From: JAZLEZ01 sp045615505
GTDB lineage: Bacteria; Spirochaetota; Spirochaetia; Sphaerochaetales; Sphaerochaetaceae
Direction of reading: 5' to 3'
Length of the DNA: 29,337 nt
Assembly: GCA_045615505.1 (NCBI GenBank)
Contig: JAZLEZ010000005.1
Location: 1-29,337, forward strand
Under the pieces are notes generated by a model, which saw only the letters and a program-made list of their open reading frames with translations, had not been told where the DNA came from and did not search any database. Shown here piece after piece: positions 8,059 through 15,725 of this stretch. Positions within the stretch are counted from its first letter, which is position 1, and the number at the start of each line of letters is the position of its first letter. A program made the position numbers and the translations under genes.

Positions 8059-8510
8059 CAGCTGCCCATCCTCTGCATACTGAGTGCATTTCCGGCTTCG
8101 GATACAAGATCCTGACACTGACTTGCAAGCTCGTCATACTTTTTGGCACTGCAGATTTCAATCTTTGTCATTGAACCCAGAATCACACATTCCGTTTTAA
8201 GTTCCAGACCTGCAAAATCTCTAAAAGGCTGCGGAACTGACAGTCTTCCTGTTCTGTCCAGTTCTACCGAGCGGGCCGGAGCTATGACCATCATGTCTAT
8301 GATTCTTGAATTCTTGTTGAATATAGCAAGCGGATCATAGTTTACAGCCTGATTCAATGCATCAAAATCCTTTTTGGTAAAGAGCCAGAGACTACCGTCC
8401 GTTGACTTTGTGAGCATAAGCTGAGGATCCTCACCCAACTGCATTCTGAGTTTGGGAGGAATCATCAAGCGGCCCTTTTCATCAATAGTGTTGCGGTATT
8501 CACCGTTCAT
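8058..8510 (-). CDS. mraZ: Transcriptional regulator MraZ
   Basis: MraZ is a ring-forming DNA-binding protein that represses or tunes the division and cell wall operon it heads. The 150-residue product contains two SpoVT/AbrB-like half domains, each with its signature: DEKGRLMIPPKLR (about 10-22) and DRTGRLSVPQPFR (about 85-97). GGAGG stands just before the ATG at 8510. Four GTGG boxes upstream fit MraZ autoregulation. Its operon here contains no mur genes, so the regulator apparently controls division genes plus xerD, dprA and xerC only. Confidence 0.96.
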   Translation of the reverse strand: MNGEYRNTIDEKGRLMIPPKLRMQLGEDPQLMLTKSTDGSLWLFTKKDFDALNQAVNYDPLAIFNKNSRIIDMMVIAPARSVELDRTGRLSVPQPFRDFAGLELKTECVILGSMTKIEICSAKKYDELASQCQDLVSEAGNALSMQRMGS

Positions 8511-8529
8511 CTTTGCCTCCGGTAAATTT

Positions 8530-8610
8530 TACCACTTTTTGACAGATTTTTGCCAAATTTTGGGAATATTTACCACCTATCAACCACTTTAATGATGAAA
8601 TCCCCACCTT
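8530..8610 (-). promoter_or_regulatory. Candidate MraZ operator, four GTGG boxes
   Basis: On the minus strand, in order toward mraZ, the boxes read AAGGTGGGG (8602-8610), AAAGTGGTT (8582-8590), TAGGTGGTA (8571-8579) and AAAGTGGTA (8530-8538). Their GTGG cores are 20, 11 and 41 bases apart, close to 2, 1 and 4 helical turns, so all face one side of the DNA. MraZ is known to bind tandem GTGG/TGGG-type repeats before its own gene in several bacteria. The boxes surround a promoter candidate, as expected for autorepression. Confidence 0.65.
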
Positions 8611-8614
8611 TCAA
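8586..8614 (-). promoter_or_regulatory. Candidate promoter of the division operon
   Basis: TTGAAA (8609-8614) and TAAAGT (8586-8591) on the minus strand are 17 bases apart, close to the sigma-70 consensus. A start near 8579 would give a leader of about 70 bases to mraZ. A weaker alternative nearer the gene is TTGGCA (8551-8556) with TAAAAT (8526-8531) at 19 bases. Confidence 0.5.
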
Positions 8615-8658
8615 CACAAAAAAAAGAGAAAAATCGATTATTTTCGATAATTCTCTTT
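8614..8658 (-). terminator. Intrinsic terminator after the caspase-like gene
   Basis: Read on the minus strand, AAAGAGAA...ATCGA pairs with TCGAT...TTCTCTTT across a short AT-rich loop (8623-8658) and is followed by eight T residues. It starts about 30 bases after the caspase-like stop codon. It closes the folD-to-caspase operon and insulates it from the mraZ promoter, which begins at once. Confidence 0.75.
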
Positions 8659-8686
8659 GTATAACTTAACAATCAATATGTATTCT

Positions 8687-9613
8687 TCAGAATTTGAACA
8701 GAATCAGGTCATCGGATCTTCCCGAGAAAACCGGCGTCTGATTGTTTTTTTCTTCTTTATCGTTTCTGTAAATGTATTTAGCCAAACCTGCAACTGTAAG
8801 TTTGTTGTTTTTCATTGCTTTTATTTCACCAAGCTTTCTGTTTCTGCTGTCCCAGCCCAGACCATTGAGCAGGAATGATGTAAAGATTCCGTTTTCATCA
8901 CCTTCATAAGAATACTCGTTACGGGTGCTTGCTGTCATAATAAACAGAGTTCCGGATTCACTTACAGAGGTTCCGAACAAGGTGAAAGCATTCTTTTCTC
9001 CGGATGTATCAGTGTTTATGACTACTCCGTTTTCAATGGGAATCAAGGCTCCCGAACGGCAGGAATCACAGATGATGAGCTTTTGCCCTTTGCTGACAGA
9101 ATTCACAAGTATCTTGAAATAATCGTAGCTTACAATGGCATCTGTAAAAACCATGTAGTATCTGTTGCCGAGGGAACAGTTGAATACATCTCCGTGCCCG
9201 CTGTAAGTGCAGATGAGTATATCAGTATCTTTGATTTCTTCCTTGATTTCTTCTATTGTGGTCTTGAATTTTTCTATTGTACAATCATTTTTTCCGGTAA
9301 TTAAGTACTGTTTATACTTGTATCCTGCTTTTGCGGCAACAGCACTGAATGCATCCGATACATCCTGTGCGTCTTTTACGGTCTTTTCCAGTTCAAGGGC
9401 AATGCCCGTTTCCGCCAAGTTATGACCATAGTATAAACCCTCATTCAGCACGCCGTATTCGTCAACATACTTCGTTATCTCTACTTTGTCTTCATAATCG
9501 TTTCCTACGGCTATCAGGTATATCGACGGTTTCGTATAGGAATAATTCAACTCACAGGAAACAGATAAGAGACACATCAGTGCAATAAACAGAATCGGAA
9601 TTGCTTTTTTCAT
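8687..9613 (-). CDS. Caspase-like (peptidase C14 fold) lipoprotein
   Basis: The 308-residue product begins with a lipoprotein signal peptide ending in LLSVSC, so C20 should be lipidated and the protein anchored outside the cytoplasm. The mature part has a caspase-hemoglobinase fold: the strand SIYLIAVGNDY (about 30-40), ICTYSGHGD with catalytic H140, and LIICDSCRSG with catalytic C185. Both dyad residues are present, so it is probably an active cysteine peptidase of the metacaspase or gingipain-like clan CD. Its substrate is unknown. ATG 9613 overlaps the stop of the upstream barrel gene by four bases (ATGA), with GGAGGC a few bases earlier. It is last in the operon, before a terminator. A purely housekeeping operon ending in a secreted caspase is unusual. 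Confidence 0.85.
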   Translation of the reverse strand: MKKAIPILFIALMCLLSVSCELNYSYTKPSIYLIAVGNDYEDKVEITKYVDEYGVLNEGLYYGHNLAETGIALELEKTVKDAQDVSDAFSAVAAKAGYKYKQYLITGKNDCTIEKFKTTIEEIKEEIKDTDILICTYSGHGDVFNCSLGNRYYMVFTDAIVSYDYFKILVNSVSKGQKLIICDSCRSGALIPIENGVVINTDTSGEKNAFTLFGTSVSESGTLFIMTASTRNEYSYEGDENGIFTSFLLNGLGWDSRNRKLGEIKAMKNNKLTVAGLAKYIYRNDKEEKNNQTPVFSGRSDDLILFKF

Positions 9614-10215
9614 AACTGCTCAGCCTCCGCCTGTTTTTGTCCTTTGAGTTTTATGTTGTACTTTACATTAAAACCTACACCCAACCTGAATGTTACGGCA
9701 TCGGATTTGACGGATACGGTAAAGGGATAAACCATAAGAATATCAAATCCTGAATCCCTGAAGAACCTGTAAGAAGGAACGGCTGCAATATCAACTGTAT
9801 TGAACTTATAATTGTAAGGCCTGAATCTGCAGAACAGATACCTTGCTTTAAGTCCTATGGCAAATCCGTTTTCAAAATTTCTGTTAAATGCCAGAGCAGC
9901 CCCCATACCCATATAAGGCTGAAGGATACTGATTCCTGCAGCAAGGCTTTCACTTGTTCCCTGCAAGGAAAACCCCAATCCCACCTCCCAATTACTGTCA
10001 AAAACTACATTTGCAAGCATTGCATCACAATCAAAATACAGGGAAGTCCTTAAAGCCGGAAGTTCCTTTCCCTGTGATGATTTGAGATAATCTGCCGTAG
10101 GATAACAGAAAGAAGCACCCAAATTCCCCTGTATTCCCGGGCTGTAAGTAAAACCAGCAAATACAGAAGATGCAGCAAAAACTGCGAGTATTACTGTAAT
10201 CAATGTTCTCTTCAT
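9610..10215 (-). CDS. Small outer-membrane beta-barrel protein
   Basis: The 201-residue product has a Sec signal peptide (positively charged start, hydrophobic core, cleavage after SSVFA at about residue 20). Alternating beta strands rich in Gly and aromatic residues follow, for example VGLGFSLQGT, GMGAALAFN and FRLGVGFNVKYNI near the end. Size and pattern suggest an 8-stranded barrel of the spirochaete outer membrane, but no specific family was recognised. A short polar tail rich in Gln, Glu and Ala follows the last strand. ATG 10215 was chosen because it directly opens the signal peptide; an upstream extension runs into typA. It is encoded 16 bases after typA and overlaps the caspase-like gene, so the two envelope proteins are co-translated. 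Confidence 0.75.
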   Translation of the reverse strand: MKRTLITVILAVFAASSVFAGFTYSPGIQGNLGASFCYPTADYLKSSQGKELPALRTSLYFDCDAMLANVVFDSNWEVGLGFSLQGTSESLAAGISILQPYMGMGAALAFNRNFENGFAIGLKARYLFCRFRPYNYKFNTVDIAAVPSYRFFRDSGFDILMVYPFTVSVKSDAVTFRLGVGFNVKYNIKLKGQKQAEAEQL

Positions 10216-10231
10216 AAATAAACCGTAAAAC

Positions 10232-12073
10232 TCAATGCGTGAGACACTCGGGGATAGAGCCTCTGTTCTCAAAAATTCTTCTTTTCTGACTGTTGAGAAT
10301 CTTTTTACACATTCTTACAGAAGAAGGAGTTACCTCAACAAGCTCATCATCCTTGATAAAACGCATTGCCTGCTCCAAAGTGGGTTTCATAACCGGAGTA
10401 AGGGCAACTGCATCATCATGGCCTGAAGCTCTGAGGTTTGTAAGCTTCTTTGTTCTTGTAGGATTCAGCAGAAGATCGTTGTCTTTATTGTTTTCTCCGA
10501 CAACTTCTCCTTCATAAACAGGGTCTCCGGGAACAATGAAGAAATGACCTCTGTCCTCAAGTTCCCAAATACCGTACGGAATTGCAAAACCGTCTCTGTC
10601 ACAGACAAGAGAACCCGTGTTGCGATCCGGAAAATCTCCTTTATACGGCTCATATCCGCGTAATGAGCTGTTCATAATACCGAATCCGTGTGTATCTGTA
10701 AGAAATTCATCTCTGTATCCGATAAGACCGCGTGACGGAATGATAAACTGTAGTTTTACCCGCCCGTTGTCCGAATAGACTATGTTCTGCATCAGGGCTT
10801 TTCTCTTCGCAAGTTTTTCCATTACAACACCTGAGTATTCTTCAGGGCAGTCTATCAGCAAATCCTCTACAGGTTCTGTTTTTCTGCCGCTTTCATCTGT
10901 TCTGAAGATGATTTTAGGTCTTCCGACACAAAGTTCAAAACCTTCTCTTCTCATCTGTTCAACGATAATGGCCATCTGGAACTCGCCTCTTCCTTTGACT
11001 GTAAATGTTTCATCTTCGTTCTTTTCTACCTGAATTGAAACATTTCTGAGGGCTTCCTTCTGAAGTCTTTCCCAGATTTTTGCACCTGTAACCATCTTGC
11101 CTTCTTTTCCTGCAAGAGGTGAAATATTTTTCATAAAAAGCATGGATACCGTAGGTTCGTCTATCTTGATTCTGGGAAGAGCTTTAATCCGTTCCTTTGT
11201 ACAGATGGTATCCCCTATGAATACATCATCAATTCCGGAAAGAACTGTAATATCTCCGCTTTCGACTTTATCTACTTCCGCCAACTTGGGTCCGTCATAA
11301 TTCTGCAGTCTTGTTACTCTTAATGGTACATGTTCGCCCTTTGCGTTGATACATACAAGCTGGTCATTTACGGTAGCAGAACCGTTGATTACCTTACCTA
11401 CTGCAAGACGGCCCAGATAATCGCTGTACGAAAGGTCGGAAACAAGCATCTGGAACGGCTCTTGGTCATCATAGGAAGGAGCCGGAATGTAGGATACAAC
11501 CTCATCCAGAAGAGGAAAAATATTCTTTGCTTCCGGATCGTTCAGTTTCTTTGAACATATTCCTGCTCTTCCGTTTGCATAAAACACAGGAACTTCAAGC
11601 AATGCTTCATCATCTGACAGCTCGAGCAAAAGGTCATAAACCTCATTCAGTACTTCTTCAGGTCTTGCATCCTGTCTGTCGATTTTATTGATTACAACAA
11701 TGACGGAGAGCTTTTTTTCAAGGGCTTTCTGAAGAACGAATCTGGTTTGAGGCAGAGGTCCTTCAGCTGCATCACAGAGAAGAATAACGCCGTCAACCAT
11801 ACTGAGCCCTCTTTCAACTTCACCGCCGAAATCCGCGTGGCCCGGAGTATCAATGATGTTTATCTTCTTTCCTTTCCAATGTATGGCACAGTTTTTTGCA
11901 TTGATTGTAATACCGCGCTCGCGTTCAATGGCACCGCTGTCCATAATTCTTGTCTGGTCGTTTTTAGATTGAATTCCGCTCTGCTTGAACAGAGCATCTA
12001 CAAGTGTTGTTTTTCCATGGTCAACATGGGCAATGATAGCAATATTTCTGATATTATCGTTTTTTCTGATCAT
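10232..12073 (-). CDS. typA: Ribosome-associated GTPase TypA/BipA
   Basis: TypA is an EF-G-like translational GTPase that helps 50S subunit assembly and stress growth. The 613-residue product carries G1 AHVDHGKT (15-22), switch I with RERGITI, G3 DTPGHADF and G4 NKIDR. Domains II, III and V follow, and then the TypA-specific C-terminal domain with GRGEFQ, IPSRGLIGYRDEFLTDTHG and NLRASGHDDA. The length is normal. ATG 12073 overlaps the sirtuin stop by one base (TAATG); a TTG 15 bases earlier is possible but lacks support. The reading frame is complete and shows nothing unusual. Confidence 0.97.
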   Translation of the reverse strand: MIRKNDNIRNIAIIAHVDHGKTTLVDALFKQSGIQSKNDQTRIMDSGAIERERGITINAKNCAIHWKGKKINIIDTPGHADFGGEVERGLSMVDGVILLCDAAEGPLPQTRFVLQKALEKKLSVIVVINKIDRQDARPEEVLNEVYDLLLELSDDEALLEVPVFYANGRAGICSKKLNDPEAKNIFPLLDEVVSYIPAPSYDDQEPFQMLVSDLSYSDYLGRLAVGKVINGSATVNDQLVCINAKGEHVPLRVTRLQNYDGPKLAEVDKVESGDITVLSGIDDVFIGDTICTKERIKALPRIKIDEPTVSMLFMKNISPLAGKEGKMVTGAKIWERLQKEALRNVSIQVEKNEDETFTVKGRGEFQMAIIVEQMRREGFELCVGRPKIIFRTDESGRKTEPVEDLLIDCPEEYSGVVMEKLAKRKALMQNIVYSDNGRVKLQFIIPSRGLIGYRDEFLTDTHGFGIMNSSLRGYEPYKGDFPDRNTGSLVCDRDGFAIPYGIWELEDRGHFFIVPGDPVYEGEVVGENNKDNDLLLNPTRTKKLTNLRASGHDDAVALTPVMKPTLEQAMRFIKDDELVEVTPSSVRMCKKILNSQKRRIFENRGSIPECLTH

Positions 12074-12873
12074 TATTTTCCAAGCCAATTATCCAAAGCT
12101 TCAAAAGTCTGTTTCAAATCATCAAAATGCAACTGTGCATTGCAATTCTGATATGTTTCCTGCGCATTGACAATAACCACTTTTGCACCGTTTTGTCCAG
12201 CTATAACGGGAAAGGATGCCGCAGGTTGGACTGTAAGTGACGAACCTGCAACCAAACAGAGGTCTGTTTCCGAGAAATCCCTGAAAGCCCTGTCTAATAT
12301 GTCAGAAGGCAGAGCTTCTTCATAAAATACGATTTCAGGTTTGATTATCCCTTTGCAATCAGGACAGACAGGCAACCTGTCTTCAAGTACCAGAGGAGCA
12401 ATTTCATCGTACCGGAACTTCCTGTTACACTGTGTACAGTAGTGGTACTCCGGACTTCCGTGGACTTCAAAGACATTTTTGCTGCCGGCCTTCTGATGAA
12501 GCATATCTATATTCTGAGTATATACACCTTTCAGGTAACCTCTTTTTTCCAGTTTGGCAATTACATTGTGAACTACATTGGGCTGATAATCTTCAAGTCT
12601 GTACCATACATCCTTTGCCCATTTGTAAAAAATATCGGGTTTTCTTCTGAAAAAACTCATGGAAATTATCTGTTCAACATCCATTCCCATCCATGGGTCA
12701 GTATATACCCCGTGCTGACCCCTGAAATCCGGAATACCTGACAGTGTGGAGACTCCTGCACCTGTGAATACAGTCATTTTCCTGCTGTTTTCAATCATTT
12801 CGATGAGTTTTCTGATTTTTGCATCAAAAACCGTTTTATCTTCCGAATAGTCATCATTGAATGTAATGCTCAT
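12073..12873 (-). CDS. cobB: Sirtuin-family NAD-dependent protein deacylase
   Basis: Sirtuins remove acyl groups from lysine using NAD+. The 266-residue product has the full set of motifs: FTGAGVSTLSGIPDFRG (about 36-52), TQNIDMLH (about 119-126), the catalytic His in EVHGS (H138), a zinc ribbon with C146, C149, C170 and C173, and GSSLTVQPAA in the NAD-binding core. Acyl preference cannot be told from the sequence. The ATG overlaps the miaB stop (ATGA) and its own stop overlaps typA. The gene therefore belongs to an operon otherwise devoted to folate, tRNA and ribosome functions. The symbol is used in its general bacterial sense. Confidence 0.93.
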   Translation of the reverse strand: MSITFNDDYSEDKTVFDAKIRKLIEMIENSRKMTVFTGAGVSTLSGIPDFRGQHGVYTDPWMGMDVEQIISMSFFRRKPDIFYKWAKDVWYRLEDYQPNVVHNVIAKLEKRGYLKGVYTQNIDMLHQKAGSKNVFEVHGSPEYHYCTQCNRKFRYDEIAPLVLEDRLPVCPDCKGIIKPEIVFYEEALPSDILDRAFRDFSETDLCLVAGSSLTVQPAASFPVIAGQNGAKVVIVNAQETYQNCNAQLHFDDLKQTFEALDNWLGK

Positions 12874-14150
12874 TTTACCTGTTTTCCTACATAAGTATTG
12901 CCGTTAAGCATTAAAAACTGAACTTTTACCACATCTCCGGGCCTGACTTCTTTAACAACATCAAATGCAACCATCTCATTGTGTTCGTTTCTGCCGAGCA
13001 TTTTGTTCTTATCATCTCTGGAGACCTGTGTTACAAGTACTTCCTGAATACCGCTTGCCCTTCGGCTCTTGATTTTTGCAGCAGATGCAAGCTGACGGTC
13101 AATCAGTATCTGAAGGCGTTTCTGTTTTTCCTTTTCAGTCATCTGACCTTCCATGCTGCATGCTCTTGTTCCTTCTCTGGGATTCCAGTAGTACATATAG
13201 GCTTCTATGTACCCCACTTCATCCATGGCAGACAGTGTGTCGTTGAATTCCTGTTCGGTTTCTCCGGGAAATCCTACCATTACATCTACTGCAAAGGTAA
13301 TTTCAGGTATCCTTTGTCTGATTTTTTCTGTCAGTGCAAGATATTGTCCCCTTGTGTAGTGTCTGTTCATAAGATTCAGTATTCTTGTATTTCCGCTTTG
13401 CATCGGAATATGAATATGCTTTGCAACCTTGGGTTGTGTTGCAATTACTTCTATCAGTTCATCCGAGAAATCCTTAGGATGGGGAGATTCAAACCTGATC
13501 CAGCGGATATTGTTGCAGATTAAGCTTATTTCTTTCAGCAGTTCCGGAAACCTTAGCCCGTTGAAATCGTATGAGTTCACATTCTGTCCCAGTAGTGTTA
13601 TTTCCTTAACATTTCTGGAATCCAGATACTTTATTTCCTCAAGTATCTGCTTAACATCTCTGGAAACTTCTCTTCCTCTTGTATATGGAACTATGCAGTA
13701 TGAACAGAAGTTGTTACATCCGTTCATTATGGGGACATAGGAAGAAAACTCGCCTTCCCTGTAATAACTTTCCGTAAATTCATAACCCGGAGAATCCGGA
13801 ACTTTGCAGGAACCGACTATTTCAAGTATCCTGAGCTTGTCGTTTACAGGAACAACATAGTCTATCTGAGGTGCATCCTTTTTCAAATCCGAGCCCAGTC
13901 TGTCCGCCATACATCCGGTAAGAATGAGAATCTGCTTTTTAAGTGTTTTGAAATGCTTATAGTCTCCGAGTCTTCCCCAAATTCTGTTTTCTGCGCTTTT
14001 TCTGACCGAGCAAGTGTTGATTATTGCCAAATCCGCATCCTGAGGGGTTTCCGTTTTGGTCCATCCTGCACCCGAAAGAAGGGCATGAATTGCATTGGAC
14101 TCCGCAAAATTCATCTGACAGCCGTAAGTTTCAATGAAAAAAGAGCTCAT
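12870..14150 (-). CDS. miaB: tRNA-2-methylthio-N6-dimethylallyladenosine synthase MiaB
   Basis: MiaB is a radical-SAM enzyme that adds a methylthio group to i6A37 of tRNAs reading UNN codons. The 426-residue product has the N-terminal UPF0004 domain with three cluster cysteines (C11 in YGCQMN, C47 in NTCSVR, C80 in LTGCMA). The radical-SAM motif is GCNNFCSYCIVPYTRGRE (C145, C149, C152). A C-terminal TRAM domain covers about 365-425. Normal length and intact clusters favour MiaB over MtaB or RimO; the TYGCQMNFAES start is typical. It overlaps folD by four bases (ATGA) upstream and the sirtuin gene by four downstream. Confidence 0.96.
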   Translation of the reverse strand: MSSFFIETYGCQMNFAESNAIHALLSGAGWTKTETPQDADLAIINTCSVRKSAENRIWGRLGDYKHFKTLKKQILILTGCMADRLGSDLKKDAPQIDYVVPVNDKLRILEIVGSCKVPDSPGYEFTESYYREGEFSSYVPIMNGCNNFCSYCIVPYTRGREVSRDVKQILEEIKYLDSRNVKEITLLGQNVNSYDFNGLRFPELLKEISLICNNIRWIRFESPHPKDFSDELIEVIATQPKVAKHIHIPMQSGNTRILNLMNRHYTRGQYLALTEKIRQRIPEITFAVDVMVGFPGETEQEFNDTLSAMDEVGYIEAYMYYWNPREGTRACSMEGQMTEKEKQKRLQILIDRQLASAAKIKSRRASGIQEVLVTQVSRDDKNKMLGRNEHNEMVAFDVVKEVRPGDVVKVQFLMLNGNTYVGKQVK

Positions 14151-15034
14151 AATGTACTGACCTCAATTCCTCTGTTCAGACAAGCAGCAATGATAGTGTT
14201 TTCCATGAGCATGGCAACAGTCATAGGTCCGACCCCGCCGGGTACTGGCGTAATGGCAGCGGCTTTTGTGACGATGTTTTCATAATCTGCATCTCCGCAA
14301 AGTCTGTATCCGCTTTTCTTGGAAGAATCCGGAATCCTGCTCATTCCCACATCAATAATCACACTTCCTTCTTTTACCATGTCCTCTGTCACAAGGTATG
14401 CCTTTCCGGTTGCACTGATGATAATATCGGATTCAAGTGTTATGTTTTTGAGTTCTTTTGTGAATGTGTGACAAACTGTTACGGTTGCGTTTCTGTCTCG
14501 CTGAATCAGAAGAGCAGCCAAGGGCTTTCCCACGATGTTGCTTCTTCCTATTATGCATACCTTCTTTCCCTGAGTACTGATTTTGTAATAATCCAGCAAC
14601 CTTAATATTCCTTTGGGAGTACAAGGTACAAGTCCGCAGTCTCCTATCAGAAGATGTCCTACATTGGAAGGTGTGAATCCGTCAACATCCTTATCCGGAT
14701 TTATCCTGTTGATGACTTTGTCTTCATCTATATGGGAAGGAAGCGGCAACTGAACAAGAATTCCGTCAACATTGTTGTCTGAATTGAGTTTATCTATGAG
14801 CGAAAGCAATTCATTTTCCGTAACGGATGAATCGTATCTGCATTCTATATGTGTTATTGAGGTTTCTTCACAGGCTTTGATTTTATTATTCACATAAATA
14901 CAACTGGCAGGGTCTTCTCCGACAAGGACAACGGCCAAAGCAGGATTGCGTCCGAATCTGGAACAGTATTCTGAGGATAACTCTTTTACTCGTGCTTTTG
15001 TCTGCAGACAAAGGTCTTTTCCGCTTAAAATCAA
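14147..15034 (-). CDS. folD: Bifunctional methylenetetrahydrofolate dehydrogenase/cyclohydrolase FolD
   Basis: FolD interconverts 5,10-methylene-, methenyl- and 10-formyl-tetrahydrofolate in one-carbon metabolism. The 295-residue product shows SCIYVNNKIKAC with active-site Y47 and K51, DGILVQLPLP, NPDKDVDGF, the NADP-binding IGRSNIVGKP and the closing PVPGGVGPMT. The start is TTG at 15034: no in-frame ATG fits, the protein begins normally there, and GGAGG lies 10 bases upstream with a strong promoter just before it. It heads the folD-miaB-cobB-typA-barrel-caspase operon and diverges from the plus-strand barrel gene at 15117. Confidence 0.96.
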   Translation of the reverse strand: MILSGKDLCLQTKARVKELSSEYCSRFGRNPALAVVLVGEDPASCIYVNNKIKACEETSITHIECRYDSSVTENELLSLIDKLNSDNNVDGILVQLPLPSHIDEDKVINRINPDKDVDGFTPSNVGHLLIGDCGLVPCTPKGILRLLDYYKISTQGKKVCIIGRSNIVGKPLAALLIQRDRNATVTVCHTFTKELKNITLESDIIISATGKAYLVTEDMVKEGSVIIDVGMSRIPDSSKKSGYRLCGDADYENIVTKAAAITPVPGGVGPMTVAMLMENTIIAACLNRGIEVSTL

Positions 15035-15055
15035 TGTGTATTTTCCTCCACAGAC

Positions 15056-15084
15056 AATATAACAGACTTCCAGTTATTGTTCAA
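15056..15084 (-). promoter_or_regulatory. Promoter of the folD operon
   Basis: TTGAAC (15079-15084) and TATATT (15056-15061) lie exactly 17 bases apart on the minus strand, a good sigma-70 match. Transcription would start near 15049, giving a short leader that contains the GGAGG ahead of the TTG start of folD. It is interleaved with the plus-strand promoter at 15089-15097 in an 82-base divergent spacer. Confidence 0.65.
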
Positions 15085-15088
15085 TTTA

Positions 15089-15097
15089 TGTTAATAT
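15089..15097 (+). promoter_or_regulatory. Extended -10 promoter for the plus-strand barrel gene
   Basis: TGTTAATAT contains a TG-N extension followed by a TAATAT -10 hexamer about 20 bases before the ATG at 15117. No good -35 is seen, as often in extended -10 promoters. AGAGGT further downstream supplies the ribosome binding site. Confidence 0.45.
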
Positions 15098-15116
15098 ATG
15101 AGCTAGAGGTATCGAG

Positions 15117-15713
15117 ATGAAAAAATCATTCGTGACAATTGCTGCAATTCTCCTTGCTGTTTCATTAAGTCCTTTGTTTGCATCAGACTACTATGAAAAG
15201 GGAAATACATTCTTTACAGTCAAAGCCGGAGTTACGGTACCAGGATTTTCAAAATTCACAAACAACTCTGAATACGGTACTAAAACTCTTCCGAAAGAAA
15301 TGCATACAAAAATCGGAGGTTACGGTTCTCTGGCTTATCAGGTATTCACTTCTCCTAAGTTGGCATTGGGCGGAGAAATCGGTTACGACTTCAACTACAC
15401 CCAGTCAGATAAGATTCTTACAATTGTCCCGATGACCGTAAAACTGTCCTATGTTCCGGTTCAGACCGGTAAATTCGACTTTGCCGTCAATTCAGCTTTA
15501 GGTGTAACCTACAACAGGTATAACGATACGAAATTCTTGATGCCTTTTGTCTCAATTACCTGCTGCCCTTCAGTTTATGTCGGAAACAACTGGGGACTGG
15601 GACTGGATCTGGGACTGTGGTTGAATGCGGAACTTCATTCAGACGAACTTAAAAAAGATAATGCAATCGTAGGCATTATGCCGTTAACCTTTGCACTTAC
15701 TTACAGGAAATAA
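15117..15713 (+). CDS. Small outer-membrane beta-barrel protein
   Basis: The 198-residue product has a signal peptide with cleavage likely after SPLFA (about residue 22). Amphipathic beta strands follow, such as FFTVKAGVTV, LALGGEIGYDF, VNSALGVTYN and WGLGLDLGLWLNAEL. It ends in MPLTFALTYRK, whose last strand alternates as in barrel C-termini, though it ends in Lys rather than an aromatic residue. Probably an 8-stranded OmpA/OmpW-size barrel; the exact family was not recognised. An AGAGGT precedes the start. The lipoprotein gene follows after 12 bases, so the pair is likely one transcript. The other small barrel, at 9610-10215, is similar in size but not obviously in sequence. Confidence 0.78.
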   Translation: MKKSFVTIAAILLAVSLSPLFASDYYEKGNTFFTVKAGVTVPGFSKFTNNSEYGTKTLPKEMHTKIGGYGSLAYQVFTSPKLALGGEIGYDFNYTQSDKILTIVPMTVKLSYVPVQTGKFDFAVNSALGVTYNRYNDTKFLMPFVSITCCPSVYVGNNWGLGLDLGLWLNAELHSDELKKDNAIVGIMPLTFALTYRK

Positions 15714-15725
15714 GGAGAAATACTT

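Noticed and set aside
7183..8118. Longer rsmH reaching into mraZ
   Set aside because: The extension overlaps mraZ in another frame; the ATG at 8058 overlaps the mraZ stop and begins just before the family's normal first motif.
12981..13523. A 180-codon open frame on the plus strand opposite miaB
   Set aside because: It is antisense to a strongly supported gene, is rich in Cys, Phe and Ser as expected for a shadow frame, and has no ribosome site or family likeness.
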